Source of the DNA: an uncultured Myxococcales bacterium | Lineage (GTDB): Bacteria > Myxococcota > Myxococcia > Myxococcales > Myxococcaceae | Reading direction: 5' to 3' | Assembly: GCA_937980205.1 (NCBI GenBank) | Contig: CALJKW010000077.1 | Coordinates: 1-64,000, forward strand | DNA length: 64,000 nucleotides | Shown: in pieces, positions 1-8,297 of the stretch | Numbering within the stretch: position 1 is the stretch's first letter | Layout of the letters: the number at the start of each line of letters is the position of its first letter | Made by a program: the position numbers and the translations under genes | The notes under the pieces: model-generated | Told to the model about the DNA's origin: nothing | Databases searched by the model: none | What the model saw: the letters and a program-made list of their open reading frames with translations, nothing else

Positions 1-95
1 GGAGTCGGGCGCTCCGGAGTCGGGCGCTCCGGAGTCGGGCGCTCCGGAGTCGGGCGCTCCGGAGTCGGGCACTCCGGAGTCGGGCACTCCGGAGT
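1..95. repeat. 15-bp tandem repeat (minisatellite), at least six copies
   Basis: The unit GGAGTCGGGCGCTCC occurs four times in a row. Two copies with one G-to-A change (GGGCACTCC) follow, then a decayed seventh copy. The unit length is a multiple of three, so copy-number change would add or remove five residues of the lipoprotein linker without shifting the frame. The array may continue beyond the left edge. Confidence 0.95.
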
Positions 96-162
96 CGAGC
101 GCCGCGGGCGGACCGCACGAACAAGCGACGGCCAACGCGAGGGCGAGGAGGCGAAGGCGCAT
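1..162 (-). CDS. Lipoprotein with Asp-Ser-Gly-rich repeat, N-terminal part
   Basis: The minus strand stays open from an ATG at 162 to the window edge (54 codons), so only the N-terminus is visible. It begins with a short positively charged segment and a hydrophobic stretch ending in a lipobox-like AVAC with the acceptor Cys at residue 14, which suggests a lipoprotein exported by the Sec pathway and anchored in a membrane. After the Cys comes a linker in which a five-residue unit, D-S-G-(A/V)-P, repeats at least six times. That linker is the translation of the 15-base tandem repeat at 1-95. Other lipoproteins in this window have similar Asp/Ala/Gly linkers before their folded part (50173-52386). 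The functional domain lies outside the window, so no role can be given. The call rests on the frame, the signal sequence and the in-frame repeat. Confidence 0.7.
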   Translation of the reverse strand, partial: MRLRLLALALAVACSCGPPAALDSGVPDSGVPDSGAPDSGAPDSGAPDSGAPDS

Positions 163-207
163 CGGTGCACGCTATGCGGCCGGGCAGTGGCTCGCCAGTG
201 GCTGGTG

Positions 208-1053
208 CTAGCTGCTGCGGACAATCATCCGCGCGCCCTTCGTGAGCTGCTGCACCTCGCCCGTCATCCCGGCGGTGCACGCGAGCTTCCGGTCGCGCGC
301 GCGCCGCCAGCCGAGCTTCGAGCGCGTCCCGGCGTGCGGGTCCGCCGGCGGCCAGGCGTCGGCGAGGTGGTCCTTCGCGACGCCGCTGCCCACGCGCTCG
401 AGCGCGGTCGAGAGCAGCGCCTCGCCCTCGCCGGGGTGCACCGGCGTGAACGCGCCGGCGTGCTTCGACGCGAACGGCCCCAGCTCTCCGCGCACCACCT
501 CGTGCACGGTGAGGCCTCCCAGGCTCGCGAGCCTCACGCCGGCGGTGGTCGCGTCGCCGTCGCACGCCTGCTCGACGGCGCGGATGAACGCGGGCGAGCA
601 GCCGACCTGCGCTTCGTTGCGGAACGTGACGTGCTTCGCGGCGCGCTCCTGCTCGAGCTGCACGGTGAAGCGGACGAGCCCGGCGTCATCGAAGCGGTCG
701 TGCACCACCACGAAGCGGCCGCCCTCGGCGGACATGACGCTCGCGTGGGTGCCGGGCGCCCACAGCTCGCAGGCGGCCAGCGCCACGTTGAACTGATCCG
801 AGCTGCGCGGGGGGCGCGTCTTGTGCGCGGCGAAGAACTCCTTCGCGATGCGCTGGCGCTCGAGCAGGCGGGTGAGCGACCGCTCCGTCGGAAAGCCAGA
901 GACGGGGTGCAGCTCGAGCTTCGGCACCGTACGCCCCTCGAACGGCTTCGCGAGCAGCTGCAGCCACTCGCGGACCCGGCGGACGTCGGGGAAGTGCGCT
1001 CCGGGGCGGGCGGCGTCGAGGAGCCTGAGCAGCAGCTCGAGGTGCCCGCTCAT
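208..1053 (-). CDS. Hypothetical protein coupled to DUF4143 ATPase
   Basis: This is a 281-residue protein that I do not recognise. The start is the ATG at 1053, which overlaps the TGA of the upstream ATPase gene (1050-1052) in an ATGA, so the two are probably translated together. There is no signal peptide or membrane segment. The N-terminal third is helical and basic; the middle has alternating hydrophobic and charged stretches like mixed alpha/beta structure, and the last 40 residues are rich in Arg and Lys. Much longer readings in this frame exist upstream, but they are shadows of the ATPase gene. The context suggests a partner of the ATPase, perhaps its target or effector, but nothing in the sequence proves that. 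Confidence 0.7.
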   Translation of the reverse strand: MSGHLELLLRLLDAARPGAHFPDVRRVREWLQLLAKPFEGRTVPKLELHPVSGFPTERSLTRLLERQRIAKEFFAAHKTRPPRSSDQFNVALAACELWAPGTHASVMSAEGGRFVVVHDRFDDAGLVRFTVQLEQERAAKHVTFRNEAQVGCSPAFIRAVEQACDGDATTAGVRLASLGGLTVHEVVRGELGPFASKHAGAFTPVHPGEGEALLSTALERVGSGVAKDHLADAWPPADPHAGTRSKLGWRRARDRKLACTAGMTGEVQQLTKGARMIVRSS

Positions 1054-2201
1054 CGCATCAGCCCCTTCAGCCGCTTCTCGAGCACGCCGAGCCCCACGAC
1101 GGTGACCCGCTCGTGCAGCGCGTAGACCTGCGTGCCGGGCACCACCACGAACAGCCGCTGCAGCTTCAGGTCCTCGAGCGCGCTGCGCATCGACGGCGTG
1201 AGCTTCGGCGAGTCGGTGCGCTTCACCTCGAAGCCGAACGGAGCGGCGTACAGGTCGAGCTCGGCGCCGGAGTGCGTCGCCCAGAAGTAGCACTCGCTCT
1301 GCCTCAAGCCGAGCTCGCGGATGATGCACTCGAGCGCGAAGCCCTCCCACGAGGCGCCGATGATGGGGTGAACGTCGAGCTCCGCGCGCGATCGAATGCC
1401 GAGCAGCGAATGGAGCACGCCCGTGTCGCGGAAGTAGAGCTTGGGCGACTTCACCTGGCGCTTGCTGATGTTCGTGAACCACGGTTGCAGCAGTCGCACC
1501 ATGAAGGTGGAGGAGAGCAGGTCGACGTAGGACGCGATGGTCTTGTGGTCAGCACCGAAGGCGCGCCCGAGCTCCGAGAGGTTCAAGAGCTGCCCGTGGA
1601 CGTGCGCCAGCATCATCCAGAATCTTCGCAGCGCGACGGACGGAATGCGCACGCCGAAAGACGGAACCTCTCGCTCGAGAAAGGAAGTGACGTAGTCGGC
1701 GAGCCACGTGAACGCGTCGGCGTCGGTTCGGGCGAGCCAGGCGCGCGGGAAGCCGCCACGGAACCACAGCCGATCGAGGCCGACGACCTCGTAGTGTGAG
1801 AACGGCGTGAGCTCGAGGAACGCGGCTCGCCCTGCGAGCGACTCGCTCGTCTGGCGGAGCAGCTCGCCTGACGCGCTGCCCAGCACGAGAAACCGTCGGT
1901 TCTTCTTCTTCTGGTCGACGAGCACTCGCAGCAGCGGGAACAGCTCGGGCTTGCGCTGCACCTCATCGATGATGACCAGGCCGTCGAGCGGCTCGAGCGC
2001 GAGGGTCGCGTTGTCGAGCCGGGCGAGGTCAGGCGGGTACTCGAGGTCGAAGCGCGTGACGGCCCCACGGCTGAACGGCGCCGCGGAGACGAGATCACGC
2101 GCCAGCGTCGTCTTGCCGCACTGGCGCGGACCGACCAACGTCACCACGGGGTGCGTGCGGAAACGGTCGCGAACCTCTCTGAGTGCTCGAATTCGGCGCA
2201 A
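1050..2201 (-). CDS. AAA+ ATPase of the DUF4143 family
   Basis: This 383-residue protein has a Walker A motif GPRQCGKTT near residue 25 and a Walker B-like LVIIDEVQ near residue 75. A sensor-like LVLGSASGELL follows, and then the LTPFSHYEV segment typical of this family. The C-terminal DUF4143 region ends with a nuclease-fold-like pattern GAELDLY...FEVKR, which resembles the D...ExK core of PD-(D/E)xK proteins. Such ATPases are widespread in bacteria and archaea, and their function is poorly known. The start is taken as the TTG at 2201 because the frame has a stop at 2226-2228 and no other good start, and AAGG lies eight bases upstream. The gene reads away from a long palindrome at 2208-2246 and overlaps the next gene by four bases. 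The family call is firm; the cellular role is unknown. Confidence 0.88.
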   Translation of the reverse strand: MRRIRALREVRDRFRTHPVVTLVGPRQCGKTTLARDLVSAAPFSRGAVTRFDLEYPPDLARLDNATLALEPLDGLVIIDEVQRKPELFPLLRVLVDQKKKNRRFLVLGSASGELLRQTSESLAGRAAFLELTPFSHYEVVGLDRLWFRGGFPRAWLARTDADAFTWLADYVTSFLEREVPSFGVRIPSVALRRFWMMLAHVHGQLLNLSELGRAFGADHKTIASYVDLLSSTFMVRLLQPWFTNISKRQVKSPKLYFRDTGVLHSLLGIRSRAELDVHPIIGASWEGFALECIIRELGLRQSECYFWATHSGAELDLYAAPFGFEVKRTDSPKLTPSMRSALEDLKLQRLFVVVPGTQVYALHERVTVVGLGVLEKRLKGLMR

Positions 2202-2207
2202 ATGCGT

Positions 2208-2246
2208 ACCTTGAAAATTGGGAGCCTAGCTGCCAATTTTCAAGGT
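2208..2246. promoter_or_regulatory. 39-bp AT-rich palindrome between divergent genes
   Basis: Two perfect 14-base arms (ACCTTGAAAATTGG and its complement) flank an 11-base centre that itself contains AGC...GCT. The left arm includes the AAGG that probably serves as the ribosome binding site of the DUF4143 gene. The AT-rich arms stand out from the surrounding DNA. It could be a regulator's operator or a hairpin in the ATPase mRNA leader. Confidence 0.7.
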
Positions 2247-2285
2247 GTCGACGCCGGCGGGCCTCCGCATTAAAGAAGCCGCTCC

Positions 2286-3491
2286 ATGCGCATCCTCATT
2301 GCCGACGAATTTTCGAAGGGCCACCTCGACTCGCTGCGCGGCCTCGGCCTCTCGGTCGAGTACAAGCCCGACGCCAAGGCCGACGACCTCCCCGCGCTGG
2401 CGAAGGACGTGGCGATCCTGGTCGTCCGCTCGACCGAGGTGAAGAAGCCGGTGTTCGAGGCGGCGCACGGGCTGTCGCTCGTCATCCGCGCCGGCGCCGG
2501 AGTGAACACCATCGACGTGGCCTCGGCCTCGAGCCACGGCGTCTACGTCGCGAACTGCCCCGGCCAGAACGCGATCGCGGTGGCGGAGCTGACGCTCGGC
2601 CTGATGCTGAGCGCCGATCGCCGCATCCACGACAACGTGGCGTCGCTGCGCGAGGGCAAGTGGAACAAGAAGGCCTTCAGCCAGGCGCGCGGCGTCTTCG
2701 GCCGGACGCTCGGCATCGTGGGCATGGGCAGCATCGGCTGCGCGGTGGCGTCGCGGGCGAAGGCCTTCGGCATGAACGTGGTCGCGTACTCGCCGCACCT
2801 GACCGCGGCGCGCGCGAAGGAGCTCGGCGTCGAGCGGGCCGAGTCCGTGCTCGAGGTGGCGCGGCGGAGCGACGTGCTGACGGTGCACGTGCCCGGCTCG
2901 TCGTCGACGAAGAACATCATCAGCGCCCAGGTGCTGGCGGCGCTGCCCGACGGAGCCCTGTTCATCAACACCTCGCGCGCCGACGTCGTCGACCACGCGG
3001 CCCTGCTCGAGGAGACGAAGAAGGGGCGCCTGCGCGCCGCGCTCGACGTCTACGAGGGCGAGCCGAAGGGCGGCGAGGCCGCGTTCACGTCGCCGCTCAC
3101 CAGCCTGCCGAACGTCATCGGCACGCACCACATCGGCGCCTCGACCGAGCAGGCGCAGGACGCGATCGCGACCGAGGCGGTGCGCATCGTCGAGACCTGG
3201 CTCACCAAGGGCGAGGTGCCGAACTGCGTGAACGTCGCGAAGAAGACGCCGGCGAAGTTCCAGCTCATCGTGCGGCACCACGACAAGGTCGGCGTGCTCG
3301 CGAACGTGCTCGGCGAGCTGCGCGAGGCGGGCATCAACGCGCAGGAGCTCGAGAACACCGTGTTCGAGGGCCACGCCGCCGCGTGCTGCAAGATTCAGCT
3401 CGACTCGAAGCCGGGCGACGACGTGATGAAGCGCATCGCCGGTCGGACGAGCGAGATCATCTTCGCGGACCTGGTCGAGCTGAAGGGCTGA
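2286..3491 (+). CDS. serA: D-3-phosphoglycerate dehydrogenase
   Basis: This 401-residue protein matches the D-isomer 2-hydroxyacid dehydrogenase family. It oxidises 3-phosphoglycerate with NAD+ to 3-phosphohydroxypyruvate, the first step of serine synthesis, in the cytoplasm. The N-terminal half has the substrate segment VIRAGAGVNTID with the catalytic Arg. The Rossmann motif GIVGMGSIG lies near residue 145, and GTHHIGASTEQAQ near residue 285 carries the catalytic His. The C-terminal 75 residues (FQLIVRHHDKVGVLANVLGEL...) form an ACT domain, the place where serine feedback acts in this family. Length and domain order are those of the shorter SerA type without the intervening domain. The ATG at 2286 starts directly at the conserved MRILIADEF segment. 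The gene is monocistronic, converging on the exporter gene with a six-base gap. Confidence 0.93.
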   Translation: MRILIADEFSKGHLDSLRGLGLSVEYKPDAKADDLPALAKDVAILVVRSTEVKKPVFEAAHGLSLVIRAGAGVNTIDVASASSHGVYVANCPGQNAIAVAELTLGLMLSADRRIHDNVASLREGKWNKKAFSQARGVFGRTLGIVGMGSIGCAVASRAKAFGMNVVAYSPHLTAARAKELGVERAESVLEVARRSDVLTVHVPGSSSTKNIISAQVLAALPDGALFINTSRADVVDHAALLEETKKGRLRAALDVYEGEPKGGEAAFTSPLTSLPNVIGTHHIGASTEQAQDAIATEAVRIVETWLTKGEVPNCVNVAKKTPAKFQLIVRHHDKVGVLANVLGELREAGINAQELENTVFEGHAAACCKIQLDSKPGDDVMKRIAGRTSEIIFADLVELKG

Positions 3492-3497
3492 CCCGGC

Positions 3498-6155
3498 TCA
3501 CTTCGACGTCTGCGGCTCGCCCGGGGGCGTCTCGCTCGTCGGGCTCGGAGCCGGCGTCATGGTGTGGTCCTTCCGCCGGTCGTGCATGATCTGCAGCACG
3601 GCCGCGAGCACGGTGAACGAGACCAGCAGCGTCGTCGCGAGGCCGAGCACCGCCACGTAGCCGATGCTCTGCAGGCCCTTGTGGCTGGCGAAGAAGAGCG
3701 ACGCGAAGCCGGCGATGGCGGTGAGCGTCGACGAGGCGACGGCGGCGCCGACCGAGCGCAGCGCGACGACCGGCGAGGTGCCCTCGAGGAAGCGGTGCAA
3801 CAGGTACAGACCGTGTGAGACGCCGAACCCCAGCAGGATGGGCAAGATGACGAGGTTCATGAAGTTGAGCCGGCCGAAGAACGCGTCCGGCGTCAGCGCC
3901 ATGAGCCCCAACATCATCCACAGGCCGATGCCGAGCGGAATCACCGAGGCCGCCGCGAGCGGCACGCTGCGGAAGTCGAGGTAGTGCATGAGCAGAATCC
4001 ACAGCGCGGCGAGCAGCACGGTGATCTTCCCGTCCCACAGCACGATGCGCGCGAGCGTCGCGTAGAGAATGGTGAGGCCGGCCGAGTGGTACTCGCGGCC
4101 GGACGCGGTCTTGATGGTGCGCACCTGATCCGCGAACTGCAGCATCTTCGTGCCGTCCCACAGGTCGACCGACGGGTACACGAACAGCAGGTAGCCGTGG
4201 TTCTCGGGCCTGGTGGTCGGCAGGTGCATGAACATCTGCTGGTAGTACTCGGGCACGCCCTCGAGGTCGTACGGCCGCTTCGCGAGGATGCGCTTGAACA
4301 ACGCCGCCTTCTCCTGCTGCTCGGGCGGGAGCGAGGCGACCTCGATGTCCTCGAGCTCCTTCTCCCACTCGGCCAGAATCTTCGCGTTCGCCTCGGCGCG
4401 CTCGCGCGGAGGGATGAAGCTGTACACGCTGACGACCTGGTCGACGGTCGGGTACTTCTCGGGGTGAAGGGTGAGCTCGTCCCAGACCTCCTTCACCTCT
4501 TCCTTCGTCTTCACCGGGATCGCGATCGGGTCGGCGGAGATGTTGAACCGCGTCGCGATCTCGTCCGACAGCTTGAAGCTCGGGCGGTCGTCGGCGACGA
4601 GCGCGCGCGTGTTGTAGTTGAAGTGCACGCCGCCCATGAAGCGGTCCCACAGCGACGCGAGGCCGCGCGGCGCCGGCTTGTCGCTCTTCGGCACCGCCGC
4701 GAGGCAGACCAGGCCGACGATGATCGACGTCACCAGGAGCAGCAGCTTCGGCTTGGGAATGCGCGCTTCCTGGCCGGTCTTCTTCGAGACGCCGATCGGC
4801 GTCATCGTGCCGATGAGCTTCGCGGGCCACTCGGCGTTGATGCGGCCGAGCAGCGAGAGGATCGCGGGGCTCCACGCGAACATGGTGAAGCCGGTGATCA
4901 TGGTGCCCGCCGCGGCGAGGATGCCGAACTGTGAGAAGCCCTCGAACTCGGAGAAGTACAGCATCAGGAAGCTGCCGCTGGTGACGACGGCGGCGATGAG
5001 CGCCGGGCGGCCCGCGTACACCAGCGCCGAGCGGATCGCGTCGTCGTACCGCTTGCCGGTGCCGAGCTCGATGCGCGTGCGGTAGATGAAGTGAATGCCG
5101 TAGTCGATGCCGAAGCCCATCAAGATGGCGGCGATGATGCTCGTCACCATGTTGAGCTTCTCGAGCGTCACGAACGCGAAGCCCATGACGAGCACGGTGC
5201 CCAGCGCCATGCCGGTGATGGCGATGAGCGTCGGGGCCCACTTGCGGAAGAACAGCACGGTGATGGCGACGATGAGCCCGAGCGCCCAGAACAGCACGTC
5301 GTCGAGCGACTCGCGGATGGCGTAGCTGTCGTCGACGCCGGTCTTGTAGCTGCCGGTGAAGCCGTAATAGACGCTCTTCTTGTCGCCGACCTTGTCGTAG
5401 TCCTCGGCGAGGGTGACGCCGGTCTGCCTGGCGATCTCGGCGAAGAGCGAGCCTTCCTTCGCCGGCTTCCCGATGCCGTCGTCGACGGGGTAGCCGGTCA
5501 GGTGCTCGAGGTACCCGACCGTCTTCTGCAGCTCGGTCGAGTTCCACATCGGCTTGACCAGCATCATGATCATCTTGCGGTCGTCGCTGATGTAGTAGTC
5601 GTCGCGGATGCTCTTCTTCCCGATCGCGCTGTACTTGTCGATCAGGTCCTGGAGCTCGAGCTTGACGGGCTCGGTCTTGCGGATCTCCATGTAGAACGGG
5701 CTCGCGCGCTTCATCTGATCTCTGAGGTACGCGTTGATGCGCTTGCGACCCTCGGCGAGATCGGCCGGGTCGATGAAGAGCACCATGTTCTCCTGGATGA
5801 ACTCGACCGGGACCTTGTAGGTGATGAAGCGGACGTTCTCCTTCTCGGAGGTCATGCGCTCGTTCATCGCGTCGGCCACCTTCTTGAGCGTGTCCGGGTC
5901 GTCGCCGCGCAGACCGATCATCAGGTAGCCGGCGCCGCCGACCATGTCGATGACGCGCTGGACCTCTTTGACCTCGGGGAGCTCCTGGCTGATGAGCTTG
6001 AGCTGATCAGACTCGAGCTCGAGCTTGGTGGTGCCCCAGGTGGCGAGGCCCCCCAGCAACAGCAGCGCGATCAGCACGCCACCGGGGTTCTTGACGATGA
6101 GGCGGGCCCAGCCCTCTGCCCAGCGGGTGATGAACGCGGCTTTGTCGGTCGACAT
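3498..6155 (-). CDS. RND/MMPL family transporter
   Basis: This is an 885-residue inner-membrane protein with the two-fold layout of the RND superfamily. It has one membrane helix at about residues 26-42, a large periplasmic loop to about residue 280 and a group of five helices (from LFWALGLIVAITVLFF). A second large loop and a second group of helices (from MHYLDFRSVPLAAASVIPL) follow, and then a charged Pro/Thr-rich tail. Members of this branch (MMPL, HpnN and Patched-like) use the proton gradient to move lipids or other hydrophobic compounds. The motif GFGIDYGIHFIYR in the first helix bundle is the typical conserved segment with acidic residues in the membrane. The gene lies 24 bases downstream of the small Cys-rich lipoprotein gene on the same strand, so they probably form an operon. 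The substrate cannot be told from the sequence. Confidence 0.9.
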   Translation of the reverse strand: MSTDKAAFITRWAEGWARLIVKNPGGVLIALLLLGGLATWGTTKLELESDQLKLISQELPEVKEVQRVIDMVGGAGYLMIGLRGDDPDTLKKVADAMNERMTSEKENVRFITYKVPVEFIQENMVLFIDPADLAEGRKRINAYLRDQMKRASPFYMEIRKTEPVKLELQDLIDKYSAIGKKSIRDDYYISDDRKMIMMLVKPMWNSTELQKTVGYLEHLTGYPVDDGIGKPAKEGSLFAEIARQTGVTLAEDYDKVGDKKSVYYGFTGSYKTGVDDSYAIRESLDDVLFWALGLIVAITVLFFRKWAPTLIAITGMALGTVLVMGFAFVTLEKLNMVTSIIAAILMGFGIDYGIHFIYRTRIELGTGKRYDDAIRSALVYAGRPALIAAVVTSGSFLMLYFSEFEGFSQFGILAAAGTMITGFTMFAWSPAILSLLGRINAEWPAKLIGTMTPIGVSKKTGQEARIPKPKLLLLVTSIIVGLVCLAAVPKSDKPAPRGLASLWDRFMGGVHFNYNTRALVADDRPSFKLSDEIATRFNISADPIAIPVKTKEEVKEVWDELTLHPEKYPTVDQVVSVYSFIPPRERAEANAKILAEWEKELEDIEVASLPPEQQEKAALFKRILAKRPYDLEGVPEYYQQMFMHLPTTRPENHGYLLFVYPSVDLWDGTKMLQFADQVRTIKTASGREYHSAGLTILYATLARIVLWDGKITVLLAALWILLMHYLDFRSVPLAAASVIPLGIGLWMMLGLMALTPDAFFGRLNFMNLVILPILLGFGVSHGLYLLHRFLEGTSPVVALRSVGAAVASSTLTAIAGFASLFFASHKGLQSIGYVAVLGLATTLLVSFTVLAAVLQIMHDRRKDHTMTPAPSPTSETPPGEPQTSK

Positions 6156-6179
6156 CGGGTCTCGAAAAGGTCCGGAGCC

Positions 6180-6518
6180 TTAGAGGATGTTGGACTGGCA
6201 GGTGAAGCTGATCTTGAAGAAGGCCTGGTTGATGCAGCCCTGGCGCTGGCCGTTCCACTGGATTTCGTTGCCGGTGCTGCAGTTCGGCAGGCTGTTGAGG
6301 CAGTTGGTGTAGTTGCCGATCTCGTTGAGGTCGTCGCTGTTGCACTTCGACAGGCCGGTGTTGCACTTGTTCGAGTCGTGCACGGTGATGTTCTGCGTGC
6401 TGCAGTTGACGCCCTTCTGGTTCGCGCTGCGCTCGGCCGCGATCGCTTGATCGCAGACGGAGCCGCACGCACAGAGGAGCCCCAGCACCGCGAGCACCAC
6501 GAAGACGGTCTTGCGCAT
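6180..6518 (-). CDS. Small Cys-rich exported protein, probable lipoprotein
   Basis: This is a 112-residue protein beginning MRKTVFVVLAVLG, a clear signal sequence, followed by LCAC, which would fit a lipobox with Cys18 as the lipid site. After that Cys there are eight more cysteines spread over about 90 Asn- and Ser-rich residues, an even number that could form four disulfide bonds outside the cytoplasm. It resembles no family I know. It is encoded immediately upstream of the RND transporter on the same strand (24-base gap), so it may be an accessory factor of that exporter; this is inference from position only. Confidence 0.75.
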   Translation of the reverse strand: MRKTVFVVLAVLGLLCACGSVCDQAIAAERSANQKGVNCSTQNITVHDSNKCNTGLSKCNSDDLNEIGNYTNCLNSLPNCSTGNEIQWNGQRQGCINQAFFKISFTCQSNIL

Positions 6519-6571
6519 GGCTGTCCGAGATAACCCAACGCCCCCCTCCCGGCCAGTGTACGGTCGAAAGC

Positions 6572-7486
6572 GTGTCGCTGACGCCCGTCCTCACGCGCCC
6601 GAAGGAGCCGCTGCAGCTCGTCGAGCGCGAGCTCCCGCGGCCGGGGCCGGGTGAGGTGACGGTGCGGATCGAGGCGTGCGCGCTGGGGCTCAACGACTGG
6701 CACGTCGCGATGCTCGACGCGCTGCCGCACGTGCCGCTCGTGCTCGGCTGTGAGGCCGTCGGTCGCGTCGAGAGCACCGGCCGCCGCGTCGGCATCAGCC
6801 CGCTGTCGACCTCGTGCGGTGCGTGCGAGCAGTGTCGCGCCGGGCTCGCGCACCGGTGCGCCGCGGCGACCTGGCACGGCTTCTCCCGCGACGGAGCGCT
6901 CTGCGCCCGCGGCAACTTCGCCGAGCAGCACCTCATCTCGTTGCCCGAAGAGGGAGACGCCGCCGAGCTCGCCGTGCTGATGGGCTCGGGCCAGGCCGCG
7001 CTGGCCGCCGTCGAGGCTGCCGGCCCCGCGGAGCACATCGGCATCTTCGGCCTCGGCGGAGTGGGGCACCTCGCGCTGCAGCTCGCCGGCCCCAACACGC
7101 GCGGGTTCGATCCCGACCCGCGCCGGCTCGCGCTCGCCGCGGCGCAGACGACGCAGCGGCCGCTCGATGCGGCGGTGGTGTGCGTGCCGTCTCCGCAGGC
7201 GATTCAGCGGGCGTTCGGGCTGCTCAAGCCGGGCGGGCGACTCGTGCTCGCGGCGGCGAACCCGACGGGCCGCCTCGACCTCTCGCTGCACGCGCTCACC
7301 GCGCGCGGAGTCCACATCATCGGCACGCACCTCGGCGGCCGGCGCGCGATCGACGTCGTGCTCGAGCGCTACTTCGCGAAGAAGCTGAAGCCGGTGGTGA
7401 CCACGAAGCCGCTGCACGAGGCTCCGGCGCAGCTCTACGCGCTGCGCGACGGCGGCTTCGTCGGGCGGCTCGTGTTTGTGCCGTGA
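6572..7486 (+). CDS. Zinc-type alcohol dehydrogenase-like protein (MDR family)
   Basis: This 304-residue medium-chain dehydrogenase/reductase starts at a GTG. The GroES-like N-terminal part has C-x8-H (CALGLNDWH) and GCE in place of the usual GHE for the catalytic zinc. The structural zinc loop CGACEQCRAGLAHRC is intact. The Rossmann part has GIFGLGGVGHLALQL near residue 155. The protein is about 40 residues shorter than typical family members, mainly in the nucleotide-binding half. It would oxidise an alcohol or reduce an aldehyde or ketone with NAD(P)(H) in the cytoplasm; the substrate is not evident. The Cys in place of His in the GHE motif is unusual and may alter zinc binding. It is divergent from the Cys-rich lipoprotein gene with 53 bases between. 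Confidence 0.85.
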   Translation: MSLTPVLTRPKEPLQLVERELPRPGPGEVTVRIEACALGLNDWHVAMLDALPHVPLVLGCEAVGRVESTGRRVGISPLSTSCGACEQCRAGLAHRCAAATWHGFSRDGALCARGNFAEQHLISLPEEGDAAELAVLMGSGQAALAAVEAAGPAEHIGIFGLGGVGHLALQLAGPNTRGFDPDPRRLALAAAQTTQRPLDAAVVCVPSPQAIQRAFGLLKPGGRLVLAAANPTGRLDLSLHALTARGVHIIGTHLGGRRAIDVVLERYFAKKLKPVVTTKPLHEAPAQLYALRDGGFVGRLVFVP

Positions 7487-7522
7487 GCTGCACACGGTGA
7501 GCAGCGCGCTGCGCTGAGCAGC

Positions 7523-7550
7523 GAAAAATGGGGACAGGCTGATTTTCCCC
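7523..7550. repeat. Short imperfect hairpin element (GGGGACAG type)
   Basis: The segment AAAAATGGGGACAGGCTGAT then TTTCCCC pairs GGGGA with TCCCC around a short loop. It resembles the GGGGACAG...TTTTCCCC sequences scattered in many bacterial genomes. Only one copy was seen here, in the gap between the dehydrogenase and the next gene, so its nature as a repeat is an inference from general knowledge. Confidence 0.4.
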
Positions 7551-7622
7551 CGCCCGCTCGCAGCTGCGCGGGCTCGCTGGTGGTTCGCGAGAAGCGGCGG
7601 GTCTCGAGCTCGCGCGGCACGC

Positions 7623-8297
7623 GTGTTGAAGAGCGCCGCGCTCATGAGCCCAACCCTGGTGTTGCTGATGTCGTTGTCCGCCGCGGAGGTCGAGCAGCAC
7701 GACCCGCGCGACACGTGGAGAAACAACGCGCGGTTCTTCATGGGCGTGCGCAGCGGCGTCGGCTTTTCGCCGGGCGGGCAGGGGCCGTCGCCGACGTTCG
7801 GGCTCGAGCTCGGCATCGCGAACCGCAGCGGCGTCGGCTTCGGGCTGCACCTGATCGGCAGCACGAACCCGCAGGGGCTGCCGGCGCTCAACATTCCCAA
7901 GCCCGCGTACGTGTTCGGCGGCGCTGCCGACCTGCGCGTCTACATTCAGACGGTCCGGCCGCTCACGCTCTACCCGAGCATCTCGCTGGGCTTCCTCACC
8001 GGGCCCGCCGAGGTCGGCGGAGCGAACGCGGTGATGCCGCTGTTCAACCTGGGCTTCGGCGCCCGTATCCGGTTCGGGCCGGTGTACGCCGCGCTCGAGA
8101 TCGGCCTGGCGAGCTTTCACATCCCGTTCTTCAGCGTGTGCCTCGGCTACGAGGGCAAGCCCAAGTACATCCCGCCCGAGGACGACGAAGAAGAGGCCGC
8201 GCCCGAGCCTGCGCCGCAGCCGGTGAAGCCGGTGAGACGCGCGCCGACGCCGGCGACGGACCCCGACGCAGAGTGGCAACAGCCTCCTGCGTCTTAG
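7623..8297 (+). CDS. Outer-membrane beta-barrel-like protein
   Basis: This is a 224-residue protein. With the GTG start at 7623 it has a short n-region with Lys3, a hydrophobic core and a possible cleavage site after LSAA; an ATG at 7644 is the alternative. The body from about residue 35 to 180 has alternating hydrophobic/polar strands rich in Gly and aromatic residues (FGLELGIANRSGVGFGLHLIG), as in small outer-membrane barrels. The tail of about 50 residues is rich in Glu, Pro and Ala and probably disordered. No known family can be named. Its stop overlaps the end of the convergent Coq4-family gene by four bases. The barrel idea is from the strand pattern alone. Confidence 0.65.
   Translation: MLKSAALMSPTLVLLMSLSAAEVEQHDPRDTWRNNARFFMGVRSGVGFSPGGQGPSPTFGLELGIANRSGVGFGLHLIGSTNPQGLPALNIPKPAYVFGGAADLRVYIQTVRPLTLYPSISLGFLTGPAEVGGANAVMPLFNLGFGARIRFGPVYAALEIGLASFHIPFFSVCLGYEGKPKYIPPEDDEEEAAPEPAPQPVKPVRRAPTPATDPDAEWQQPPAS

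Noticed and set aside
5091..6533. 480-codon plus-strand open frame opposite the RND exporter
   Set aside because: Long open frames on the other strand are usual in GC-rich DNA; the minus-strand frame encodes a clear RND protein and this one has no family features.
7523..7550. GGGGACAG...TTTTCCCC hairpin as terminator of the dehydrogenase gene
   Set aside because: It lies about 36 bases after the stop and its stem is only five bases; a dispersed element is more likely.
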